Source of the DNA: Chryseobacterium jejuense
GTDB lineage: Bacteria; Bacteroidota; Bacteroidia; Flavobacteriales; Weeksellaceae
DNA length: 64,000 nt
NCBI RefSeq assembly: GCF_900100075.1
Contig: NZ_FNEG01000003.1
Location: 523,978 to 587,977 of the forward strand
Direction of reading: 5' to 3'
The stretch's first letter is position 1. Every line of letters starts with the position of its first letter. Below, one piece after another: positions 44,183 through 52,102 of this stretch. The notes beneath the pieces were generated by a model. It saw only the letters and a list, made by a program, of their open reading frames with translations. It was not told the DNA's origin and did no database searches. The translations under genes and the position numbers were made by a program.

Positions 44183-44695
44183 CTAATTATTGCTTAGATT
44201 CTTCTTTAAAAACTCTTCCAGTTCCTTTTCATGAAGATTTTTAGCAATAATGGTTCCTTCTCCATCTATAATTACATTAAAAGGAAGTTCATCTATTTCA
44301 TAAGCTTTTGCAACCGGGCTTTTCCAGAATTTTAAATCACTGATCTGTATCCAGTTGATATTAAATCGTTCAATCGCTTTCTGCCAACTCTCTTTATTTT
44401 TATCCAAGGAAACCCCCAGAATTTCAAACTTCTTGGCTTTAACCTGATCCGAATAGGTGTCATATAATTTTTTCAGTTCAGGCTGCTCTCCTACACATGG
44501 AGCGCACCAGGTAGCCCAAAAATCAACAAGAACCAGCTTCCCTTTTAAACTTGAAAGTGAAAATGAAGAGCCGTCTGGTTTAACCATTGTTATTTCAGGA
44601 GCCTTCTTCCCTACTTCAATTTTGTTTTGAGCGAATACAAATCCTGAAAACAGGACTAAAAACACTATGGTAAAACTCGTTTTCATATTAATCAT
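44183..44695 (-). CDS. TlpA-like periplasmic thiol-disulfide protein
   Basis: Thioredoxin-fold protein of 170 residues with a signal peptide (FTIVFLVLFSGFVFAQ). The redox site is FWATWCAPC near residue 78, and the TlpA/ResA insert follows (LGVSLDKNKESWQKAI). The cis-proline region is seen in YEIDELPFNVIID. It overlaps the rhodanese-like gene by 8 bp, so the two are translated together. A role in delivering reducing power to envelope proteins is general knowledge of the family; the partner could be the rhodanese-like protein. Confidence 0.88.
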   Translation of the reverse strand: MINMKTSFTIVFLVLFSGFVFAQNKIEVGKKAPEITMVKPDGSSFSLSSLKGKLVLVDFWATWCAPCVGEQPELKKLYDTYSDQVKAKKFEILGVSLDKNKESWQKAIERFNINWIQISDLKFWKSPVAKAYEIDELPFNVIIDGEGTIIAKNLHEKELEEFLKKNLSNN

Positions 44696-45116
44696 TTGTT
44701 GGATAGTCTTTATCCAGCCAATCGGTTTTTATATTTTTAGGAAGATTTAAAAGCTTGGCATTTTTAAAGCCCATTTCCATCAATAAGTTGAATGCAGGAC
44801 GGATATTTGGACATTTTACAAAAGGACAGCATCCACAATAGATTACAATTTCCTTATTTTTAGGAATATCTTTAAGATAATTTCTCAGTTTTTCCAGATT
44901 CTCAGGTTCATGGGTTGGACCTATGTCTACAGAACCTTTGATAATTGCCTCAGGGCCCACTGAAATAATCAATACATCTTTGGTTTTGTGTTGTACAATT
45001 CTTGAGGCTAATAATGCCGGATCCATCAGCTGGCTGTCTTTCCAGGGATCCTGTGTTTGCTGTGCCTGACTGAAAATGGAGCAGACAAAACACACCATGA
45101 TAAACAAATACTTCAT
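44688..45116 (-). CDS. Secreted rhodanese-like protein with a Cys-rich active-site loop
   Basis: About 142 residues with a signal peptide (MKYLFIMVCFVCSIFSQA; an ATG 15 bp upstream is also possible). The fold motif VLIISVGPEAIIKGSVDIGP and the loop IVIYCGCCPFVKCPNIRPAF place it in the rhodanese superfamily. The loop has C-G-C-C-P-F-V-K-C where ordinary sulfurtransferases have C-R-X-G-X-R, so it could bind metal or persulfide rather than act as a standard rhodanese. It is coupled to the TlpA-like gene by an 8 bp overlap. Confidence 0.75.
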   Translation of the reverse strand: MKYLFIMVCFVCSIFSQAQQTQDPWKDSQLMDPALLASRIVQHKTKDVLIISVGPEAIIKGSVDIGPTHEPENLEKLRNYLKDIPKNKEIVIYCGCCPFVKCPNIRPAFNLLMEMGFKNAKLLNLPKNIKTDWLDKDYPTND

Positions 45117-45189
45117 ACTTCTATTTTTCACAAATATAAATGATTTATTGAATTGTAATAGGCTATACGCGTGTATTATTCAGCTTTTA

Positions 45190-45465
45190 TTAAGTGTTCT
45201 TATTCTTTTTAGGAGTAATATGGATCACATTAGCAGCTCCAGGCTCTATAATCAGTTGAGTTCCTAGTCCTCTCTCCTGCTCCCGTCCCTGAATGGCTGA
45301 GCCTGTTGCCAATGTCAGTTTTCCCTGAAAAGCAGGATGTGGCGGGATCACAGATATTTCAATTTCTTCTTCTTCAAGCTGTATGATGATGGAGGTAGCA
45401 TCAATTTTATGACGGGTTCCGTCTTTAGCTATTGTAAACACCGCATAAGGTTTAGATTCTTCCAT
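45190..45465 (-). CDS. Hypothetical protein, 91 aa
   Basis: Small acidic soluble protein starting at MEESKPYAVFTIAKDGTRHK. The frame is open 33 codons further upstream, but that part lies in the divergent intergenic region and does not look like protein. It has no signal peptide. The pattern of short beta strands (IIIQLEEEEIEISVIPPHPA, LTLATGSAIQG) suggests a small beta-sandwich. I do not recognise a family. It is divergent from the SUKH gene. Confidence 0.6.
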   Translation of the reverse strand: MEESKPYAVFTIAKDGTRHKIDATSIIIQLEEEEIEISVIPPHPAFQGKLTLATGSAIQGREQERGLGTQLIIEPGAANVIHITPKKNKNT

Positions 45466-45589
45466 TGTAATGATTTTTAACAAAGATAAAATTTCAAATG
45501 AATTCTCTTTTTGTATTTTAGTGGTGAAAAATGAATCACAGTCAATAATTGACAACAATTTCAATAATTTTAAAGTACTCTTTCATTCT

Positions 45590-46696
45590 ATGAAAATCAC
45601 TCTTCCTAACCATTGGTCAGATTTTATAAAGACTTTTGCAAAAAAACATAAAGAAGACATTCTTTATGATGTGGTGCGTGTATTCCGGACTGAAGAAGAA
45701 ATTCAGGAACGCTATGATACCCATGAATTTGAAGAATACCTTCCAGATTATATTCCTGTAGCAGATGATTCTGGTGGTCAGGTGGCCATTATTTCAAAAA
45801 ATAATAAGGATACAAAAGTCTATCTGAGTTCATATGGTGTGCTTCAGAAAGAGCTTTTAGAAGTTTTAGATCGTGATTTAATGCACTGGATGCAAGGGAA
45901 ATTTCCTTTTGATAGAGTACAACATGTACTATCTGCTGCTGACATTGAGAAAAGAGAAAAAGAAAACAGTTTGTTAGTGCAAAAAGTGTCTTCATTTCCT
46001 GTTATTACAGCGTTTTTGAAAGATCCGGTTTGTATTGAAGGCCTTGCATTACCTGAAAATTATGCCTCTGTAGAGCATATTTATTATTTTCAGGATGGAT
46101 ATCAATACAATTCAGTAGAACATAAAGCTTTGGTAAGTGATGTTCCGGGAGAATTCAAACCAAGTTGGATTGTTTTGGCTTCCAACTATTTTGCTGATCC
46201 TTTTTTTATTGATCTGAATGAAGCCAAACAGGAATTTCCTGTGTATTTCGCTTGGCACGGACAGGGAAATTGGGAACCAGTAAAAATCGCTGAAAATTTG
46301 ACTGAATTTCAGAACGTCTTGCTTCAGATTCAAAATGTAAGGTTTGACAAAGCAGGATTAATAGAGTATTTTGATGAAAATATAGATCTGGAAAATCCTT
46401 TATGGGAAGAAGTATATACCAGTATTGAAGAGGAAGAAGAATGTGTTTCAAACTCAATAGAAACTGATGAAGCAATGGGCTCAAAAGCAAACTTGTACAT
46501 TACTGATATTGGTCCCAATAAAATGAAGGTTATTGCTTTACTGAAAAAAGAATTCAGCCTCTCCGGAACTGAAGCTCTTCAACTCAGTAAAAATCCAAAA
46601 ATATTATTCAGAACAGGCTATACTAAATGGCTGGAGTATGATCGTAAGTATCTGGAAGATCTTGGGGCAACGGTAGAATTTGAGACTTTGACCTAA
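45590..46696 (+). CDS. SUKH (SMI1/KNR4) domain protein with L7/L12-like C-terminus
   Basis: A 368-residue cytoplasmic protein; MKITLPNHWSDF at 45590 is preferred over upstream ATGs whose translation looks non-coding. Residues ~1-110 resemble the SMI1/KNR4 (SUKH) domain (RVFRTEEEIQERYDTHEFEEY, then LPDYIPVADDSGGQ and VYLSSYGVL). The central part is unassigned. The last ~65 residues (IGPNKMKVIALLKKEFSLSG then TEALQLSKN and LEDLGATVEFETL) follow the pattern of the ribosomal L7/L12 C-terminal domain. SUKH proteins are often immunity proteins against contact-dependent toxins, but no toxin gene is adjacent. The fusion is inferred by eye. Confidence 0.65.
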   Translation: MKITLPNHWSDFIKTFAKKHKEDILYDVVRVFRTEEEIQERYDTHEFEEYLPDYIPVADDSGGQVAIISKNNKDTKVYLSSYGVLQKELLEVLDRDLMHWMQGKFPFDRVQHVLSAADIEKREKENSLLVQKVSSFPVITAFLKDPVCIEGLALPENYASVEHIYYFQDGYQYNSVEHKALVSDVPGEFKPSWIVLASNYFADPFFIDLNEAKQEFPVYFAWHGQGNWEPVKIAENLTEFQNVLLQIQNVRFDKAGLIEYFDENIDLENPLWEEVYTSIEEEEECVSNSIETDEAMGSKANLYITDIGPNKMKVIALLKKEFSLSGTEALQLSKNPKILFRTGYTKWLEYDRKYLEDLGATVEFETLT

Positions 46697-46829
46697 AAGG
46701 GACACGGAGATCTGTAAATCTCTGGTTATTACAATATTTTCTTATAGTTTTTGAAAGTGTTTTGCTTATTGAAGTACAAATATTTTATACATTTATATAA
46801 AGTATTGTGAATCAAAAAAACACCTTATC

Positions 46830-48500
46830 ATGGAAGAAACATTCCAACCTGATGCCATTATTATAGGAACCGGATTGGCAGGACTTACTGCTGCAATGGA
46901 AATTACAAATGCCGGGAAAAAAGTACTGTTATTGGATCAGGAAACTGAAGAGAACATTGGTGGACAGGCATTCTGGTCATTCGGAGGACTTTTCCTTATT
47001 AATTCTCCTCAACAGCGAAGAGTGGGAATTAAGGATTCTTATGAATTGGCTCTACAGGATTGGAAAGGAACAGCAGGTTTTGACCGGGATGAAGACTACT
47101 GGCCCCGAAAATGGGCAGAAGCCTATCTAAAGTTTGCCGCAGGTGAAAAATACGAATACATTTCCAAATTGGGTATCAAACTGATGTTTATGGTAGGCTG
47201 GGCAGAACGAGGTGACGGATCAGCCACTGGCCACGGAAATTCTGTTCCCCGTTTTCATGTAAGCTGGGGAACCGGAACAGGTGTAATAAAACCTTTTGTG
47301 GAAAAAGCATATCAGGCCAAAGAAAAAGGACTGTTGCAGATGAAATTCCGGCATAGAGTCACAGAACTGGTTAAAGTTAACGGAAAAGTAACTGGTATTA
47401 AAGGTGATATTCTTGAAAACGATGCTCAGGAAAGAGGTGTTGCCACCAATAGAAATATTATTTCTCAATTTGGATATTCCGCAGCTCATATTATCATTGC
47501 TTCAGGCGGTATAGGAGCCAATCACGAATTGGTAAGGAAAAACTGGCCTGAAAGATTGGGAACACCTCCGGAAAACATGGTTTGCGGAGTTCCGGCTTAT
47601 GTAGATGGTAAAATGATTGGTATTGCTGAAAATGCAGGAGCCAATATCATTAATCGCGATAGAATGTGGCATTATACGGAAGGTTTACAAAACTGGAATC
47701 CCATCTGGCCCAATCACGGAATAAGAATATTGCCAGGGCCTTCTTCCCTATGGTTTGATGCTAAGGGAAAGCGTCTTCCTGCTCCTTTCCTTCCCGGATT
47801 TGATACGTTGGGAACATTAAAATATATTCAGGATACAGGCTATTCCTATTCATGGTTTATTCTGACACAAAAAATTATTAAAAAAGAATTTGCGCTTTCA
47901 GGTTCAGAACAGAATCCGGATATTACTAATAAAGACTACGCCCTTTTTCTGAAGCGGATTTTTGGTAAAAAAGCTCCAGGCCCTGTTGAGGCTTTTAAAG
48001 AACACGGTAAAGATTTCATCGTTTCAGATAATCTTAAAGATCTGGTTGATAAAATGAACCAGCTTTCCGGTGATCACCTTCTGAACTATGAAAAAATAAA
48101 ATCTCAGATTGAAGCCAGAGACAGAGAACTGGACAATAAGTTTTCAAAAGATACACAGGTAAATTATATCAGAAGTACCAGAAGCTATTTAGGAGACAAG
48201 CTTGGAAGAGTGGCTGCTCCCCATAAGATTCTTTCTCCTGAAAACGGGCCTTTAATAGCGGTACGGCTTAATATTTTAACCCGAAAAACACTTGGCGGAA
48301 TAAAAACCAATCTGAACGGACAGGTTTTAAGAGAAAATGATAGCCCAATTGAAGGACTTTATGCCGCAGGTGAAGCTGCAGGTTTTGGCGGTGGCGGGAT
48401 GCATGGTTACAGAGCATTAGAAGGAACATTTCTTGGTGGATGTATTTTCTCAGGAATGAAAGCCGGAAAGTATATTGCAGGATTAAAAAAGGATAATTAA
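46830..48500 (+). CDS. FAD-binding dehydrogenase (KstD/fumarate-reductase flavoprotein type)
   Basis: A 556-residue flavoprotein with an N-terminal dinucleotide-binding motif, IIGTGLAGLTAAMEI, and the C-terminal FAD-contact region LYAAGEAAGFGGGGMHGYRA. NIGGQAFWSFGGLFL is characteristic of the 3-ketosteroid-dehydrogenase/fumarate-reductase superfamily. It has no signal peptide. The true substrate is not evident; homologues are often annotated simply as FAD-binding dehydrogenases. It is followed after 17 bp by a short-chain dehydrogenase, suggesting a two-enzyme redox step on an alcohol/ketone compound. Confidence 0.87.
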   Translation: MEETFQPDAIIIGTGLAGLTAAMEITNAGKKVLLLDQETEENIGGQAFWSFGGLFLINSPQQRRVGIKDSYELALQDWKGTAGFDRDEDYWPRKWAEAYLKFAAGEKYEYISKLGIKLMFMVGWAERGDGSATGHGNSVPRFHVSWGTGTGVIKPFVEKAYQAKEKGLLQMKFRHRVTELVKVNGKVTGIKGDILENDAQERGVATNRNIISQFGYSAAHIIIASGGIGANHELVRKNWPERLGTPPENMVCGVPAYVDGKMIGIAENAGANIINRDRMWHYTEGLQNWNPIWPNHGIRILPGPSSLWFDAKGKRLPAPFLPGFDTLGTLKYIQDTGYSYSWFILTQKIIKKEFALSGSEQNPDITNKDYALFLKRIFGKKAPGPVEAFKEHGKDFIVSDNLKDLVDKMNQLSGDHLLNYEKIKSQIEARDRELDNKFSKDTQVNYIRSTRSYLGDKLGRVAAPHKILSPENGPLIAVRLNILTRKTLGGIKTNLNGQVLRENDSPIEGLYAAGEAAGFGGGGMHGYRALEGTFLGGCIFSGMKAGKYIAGLKKDN

Positions 48501-48517
48501 AATGAATAACACTTCGA

Positions 48518-49321
48518 ATGAGTAATTATTATAATGATAAAGTAGTCTGGATTACAGGAGCATCATCAGGAATTGGAGAAGCTTTAGTAAAAGAATTGGC
48601 TCAAAAGAGCAATGCAAAAATTATTCTTTCCTCCAGAAACGAAGAACAGCTCTATGAAGTGGCAGAAAGTGCCGGTCTTACGGTTAACCGATATGCTGTG
48701 ATTCCTTTAGATCTGAAAAACTATAAAGAAATGCCCGAAATAGCAGCCAAAGCAGCGAAAGTCTTTGGAAAAATAGATATTCTCATCAATAATGCAGGAT
48801 TATCCCAACGTTCTTTAGCTATGGAAACCGATATAGAAGTAGATAAACGCTTAATGGATGTTGATTTTATTGGAACCGTAGCTCTAACCAAAGCAATTGT
48901 ACCTTATATGATTCAAAATAAAGGTGGGCAGATTGCGGTAGTTTCAAGTCTTATGGGAGTATTCGGAGCACCTATGCGGAGTGGTTATGCTGCGGCAAAA
49001 CATGCTCTTCATGGTTTCTTTGATGCTTTGCGTGCAGAATTATATGCTCAAAATATCGCTATAACCATTATCTGTCCGGGATTTATACAGACCAATATTT
49101 CCATTCACGCTGTAACCGGTGACGGTTCATCGCAGGGAACGATGGATGATGCTACCAATAACGGAATGCCTGTAGCTGTTTTCGCTAAAAAAATGCTGAA
49201 TGCCATTGAAAAAAAGAAAAATCAAAAAGCCATCGGCGGCAAAGAAGTATTGGGAGTTTATCTGAAAAGGTTCTTCCCTGCCCTGCTCGCAAAGATTATT
49301 CGGAAAGCAAAAGTTGTCTAA
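48518..49321 (+). CDS. Short-chain dehydrogenase/reductase (SDR)
   Basis: A 267-residue classical SDR. It has the cofactor motif TGASSGIGEAL, the NNAG motif LINNAGLSQ, the catalytic Ser in VVSSLMG and the Y-X3-K motif in SGYAAAKHAL. The hydrophobic C-terminal tail (VYLKRFFPALLAKIIRK) suggests membrane association, as in 11-beta-HSD-like or DHRS7-type enzymes. Co-transcribed with the flavoprotein dehydrogenase and closed by a hairpin terminator. Substrate unknown. Confidence 0.9.
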   Translation: MSNYYNDKVVWITGASSGIGEALVKELAQKSNAKIILSSRNEEQLYEVAESAGLTVNRYAVIPLDLKNYKEMPEIAAKAAKVFGKIDILINNAGLSQRSLAMETDIEVDKRLMDVDFIGTVALTKAIVPYMIQNKGGQIAVVSSLMGVFGAPMRSGYAAAKHALHGFFDALRAELYAQNIAITIICPGFIQTNISIHAVTGDGSSQGTMDDATNNGMPVAVFAKKMLNAIEKKKNQKAIGGKEVLGVYLKRFFPALLAKIIRKAKVV

Positions 49322-49349
49322 AGAAATTTTTACAATAACATAAATGTAA

Positions 49350-49374
49350 AAAACCACACTTCTTGTGTGGTTTT
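49350..49374. terminator. Bidirectional terminator
   Basis: AAAACCACAC (49350-49359) pairs with GTGTGGTTTT (49365-49374). It lies between the SDR gene and the convergent T9SS gene. Confidence 0.85.
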
Positions 49375-49399
49375 ATTAGGATATTTTATTTTTTATCAA

Positions 49400-51001
49400 T
49401 TATTCTATAATGAATTTTTTGGTTTCTTTTTGTGTACCGCCTAGTATGGTTACAAAATAAACTCCTTTTTCAAGACGGCTTGTATTGATCTTGGTATTTA
49501 GTCCTTCTAATTTCTGTTGATGAACTGTCTTTCCAAGCATATCCGTAATGGTTGCTTCCATAGAAGGTGTAAAATAATCAAGTTTTAAAGTAATGTGATC
49601 TTTTGCTGGATTTGGAAATACGTTAATTGCAAGCTTGTCATCTTTCAGTACTTCGTTAGTAGCCAGATTATCCTGAGCAAGTTTTACGACCCAAATATCA
49701 TAATCTCCATGATTTCCCGTAACATCTCCATTATTGGACTTAGAACTCCCCACAATGACATATCCACCATCTGCGGTTTGGATAACAGATGAAGCCTCAT
49801 CTGTATTTGATCCTCCTAAGCACTTTTGCCATTTAATACTTCCTGTTGCGCTCAATTTTACGGCCCAATAATCAAAAGAAAGAGGAGCTTCTCCGGGGCC
49901 TGTATTTGTAGGAGGGTGATATCCTACTACCTGACCGTCATTTGAAATTGTACTTCCTACGACCAAATATCCTCCATCAGTAGATTGAATAATAGAAAAT
50001 GCCTCGTCCAATTTAGATCCTCCCAAAGCTTTTTGCCATTGAATATTTCCTGCTTCATTTATTTTAACTACCCAAAAATCAGTTCCGTCATGATTATCTG
50101 TTACATCTCCATCATTAGAAAAGGCATGACCTGCTACAATAAATCCGCCATCAGAAGTTTTTACCATAGACCAGGGTAAGTCCTGATGTGTTCCACCTAA
50201 AGATTTTTTCCAGAAAATAACTCCACCATCAGAATTCATTCTTATGATCCAGTAGTCTTTTCCACCATGGTTTCCTGTTACATCACCATTATTATTTTCT
50301 GCATACCCGGCAACTGCATATCCACCATCGCTGGTTTGAACAACGGAAGTTGCTCTGTCATCTCCTGTTCCCCCTAAAGATTTTTTCCACTGTATATTTC
50401 CATCAGAATTTATTTTTACGATCCAATAGTCTACATAACCATTATTCCCCGTTACATCACCTGTAGTTGAAGAAGAGCTTCCCACAAATATATATCCACC
50501 ATCTGTTGTAGGAACCATTTGGTTGATAACATCATAATCTGTTCCACCAAACGTCTTTTTCCAGTAAATGACTCCAGCATCAGAGTTTAATTTTAAAACC
50601 CATCCATCTGTAAAACCTTTATTACCTGTTACATCACCATTATTCGAATCTGTAGTTCCGGCAACAACATATCCACCATCAGCAGTTTGAATGACAGAAC
50701 TTGTATAATCATTTCCTGTTCCCCCTAGAGATTTTTGCCATTGAAGGTTTCCTGTGGAATTTAATTTTACCAGCCAGTAATCTTGATTTCCGTGATTTCC
50801 GGACACATTACCATCATTTGAATTAGAAGCCCCACCAATTATATACCCGCCATCAGCAGTTTGAATAATAGTATTTGCACGATCGGAATTGCTTCCCCCA
50901 AAAGTTTTTTGCCACTGTATAGCGGGAGCTTGAGCCATTGTAAAGCCTGAAAAAAAGATACCTGCCAATACAGGGATCGTTTTTTTGTAATTGAATTTCA
51001 T
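49400..51001 (-). CDS. T9SS-secreted protein with seven WQK/GGY repeats
   Basis: A 533-residue secreted protein. After the signal peptide (GIFFSGFTMAQ) come seven repeats of ~58-65 residues, each of the form WQKxLGG, then QTxDGGYxxxG, then NGDVTGNHG, then DYWVVKL, probably the blades of a seven-bladed beta-propeller. The sixth repeat carries a short Pro/Gly insertion. The last ~75 residues, beginning VFPNPAKDHITLKLDY, are a type A T9SS sorting signal ending KKFIIE. A TATTTTTG -7 element lies ~30 bp upstream of the ATG (plus-strand 51031-51038). Function unknown. Confidence 0.9.
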   Translation of the reverse strand: MKFNYKKTIPVLAGIFFSGFTMAQAPAIQWQKTFGGSNSDRANTIIQTADGGYIIGGASNSNDGNVSGNHGNQDYWLVKLNSTGNLQWQKSLGGTGNDYTSSVIQTADGGYVVAGTTDSNNGDVTGNKGFTDGWVLKLNSDAGVIYWKKTFGGTDYDVINQMVPTTDGGYIFVGSSSSTTGDVTGNNGYVDYWIVKINSDGNIQWKKSLGGTGDDRATSVVQTSDGGYAVAGYAENNNGDVTGNHGGKDYWIIRMNSDGGVIFWKKSLGGTHQDLPWSMVKTSDGGFIVAGHAFSNDGDVTDNHDGTDFWVVKINEAGNIQWQKALGGSKLDEAFSIIQSTDGGYLVVGSTISNDGQVVGYHPPTNTGPGEAPLSFDYWAVKLSATGSIKWQKCLGGSNTDEASSVIQTADGGYVIVGSSKSNNGDVTGNHGDYDIWVVKLAQDNLATNEVLKDDKLAINVFPNPAKDHITLKLDYFTPSMEATITDMLGKTVHQQKLEGLNTKINTSRLEKGVYFVTILGGTQKETKKFIIE

Positions 51002-51200
51002 GGTTTTTTAGTTTGTTAAATTTTGAAGCACAAAAATATTATTAATAAAAGAATAAACTTCTATGTTTTATAGATTTTTCACTACTATTCTTACATCAAG
51101 TTTCACTTATAATACATAAGGCTGATTTGAATATGAAGAAATCAGTTTTTAGAAAATTGATCCCTTTCTATAAGGAAAACCTGTAGTCGATAGAAAAAAG

Positions 51201-51228
51201 AAAGCACCGTTCAATGGAGCGGTGCTTT
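51201..51228. terminator. Terminator of the PAP2 gene
   Basis: AAAGCACCG (51201-51209) pairs with CGGTGCTTT (51220-51228). On the minus strand a T-rich run follows. It lies about 35 bp downstream of the PAP2 stop. Confidence 0.85.
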
Positions 51229-51263
51229 CTTTATATCAATAAAATTATTCTGAATAATTACAT

Positions 51264-52067
51264 TTAAAAATTCTTAACCAATCCTATTCCTATTGTTTTA
51301 TTCTGATAAAAAGGCATTACCATTGTGGAGCTGGTTAAATTTTTAGTTTTGTTCTTTCCACGCAGCATGTTATCTATTCTTGGAAAGAGCCAATAGGCCA
51401 GTTCTGTGGAAAGAATACCGAAACCTGCACCTGCAATTACATCTCCCAGCCAATGCTTATCATTCAGCATTCTGTATACGCCTGTAAAAATAGCGAATGG
51501 ATATCCTGAAAGGCTCAGCCAGAAATTGGTATCCTTATATTCCCTGAACATAAACTGTGCGGAGGAAAAAGCAGTAGCGGAATGTCCGGATGGAAATGAA
51601 AGCGTATTCGACTGATCAGGCCTTTCCTCTTTGACAAGGTATTTTAAAGGCATTGTAAAGGCCGCAGAAATCAGTTGTGACGAGGCATAGATAATAGTAC
51701 GGTCTCTAAGATTGTGTTTTCCTTTTATTCCAATGGCATTCAATCCATATACCATCAATGCAGGAGCATATTGAGTATAGTTATCCAGATTCATCTGTGT
51801 AGGCTGATGTTCATTGATCTCTGTTCGGGTAGAAAAATTCAGTTGTTTGAGTTTACTTGAAGAGAGACCTACTACTCCATATGAAATGAATGCAGCAGGA
51901 ATAATAAGGCTTTTATAATTAAGCTTGGTTGGCTGGATATTGGAAATACTGTCTGCTGCAGATTCCTGAACAGCAACCGTATCAATACTATTCTGAGCAT
52001 TCATCTTCTGAAAGAATGAGATGAAGATCAACAAATAGAGTAATGGTTTTGGAAAGTATCTTTTCAT
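51264..52067 (-). CDS. PAP2 family membrane phosphatase
   Basis: A 267-residue protein with signal sequence and several membrane segments. The three-part phosphatase signature is complete: KYLVKEERPD (K-X6-RP), FPSGHSATAF (PSGH) and YRMLNDKHWLGDVIAG (with H-X3-D). Family members dephosphorylate lipid A, undecaprenyl pyrophosphate or phosphatidylglycerol phosphate. It follows a TonB receptor gene by 35 bp and ends the transcription unit. Its place in a two-component-controlled envelope cluster makes a lipid-A or undecaprenyl role plausible, but unproven. Confidence 0.9.
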   Translation of the reverse strand: MKRYFPKPLLYLLIFISFFQKMNAQNSIDTVAVQESAADSISNIQPTKLNYKSLIIPAAFISYGVVGLSSSKLKQLNFSTRTEINEHQPTQMNLDNYTQYAPALMVYGLNAIGIKGKHNLRDRTIIYASSQLISAAFTMPLKYLVKEERPDQSNTLSFPSGHSATAFSSAQFMFREYKDTNFWLSLSGYPFAIFTGVYRMLNDKHWLGDVIAGAGFGILSTELAYWLFPRIDNMLRGKNKTKNLTSSTMVMPFYQNKTIGIGLVKNF

Positions 52068-52102
52068 AATGATGCTGATATGTATAGTATTTCAGTTGTT
52101 AA

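Noticed and set aside
43954..44244. A 96-codon plus-strand frame in the AT-rich gap
   Set aside because: It runs antisense through the terminator and into the TlpA-like gene, and its composition (Ile/Lys/Asn-rich) is that of AT-rich noncoding sequence.
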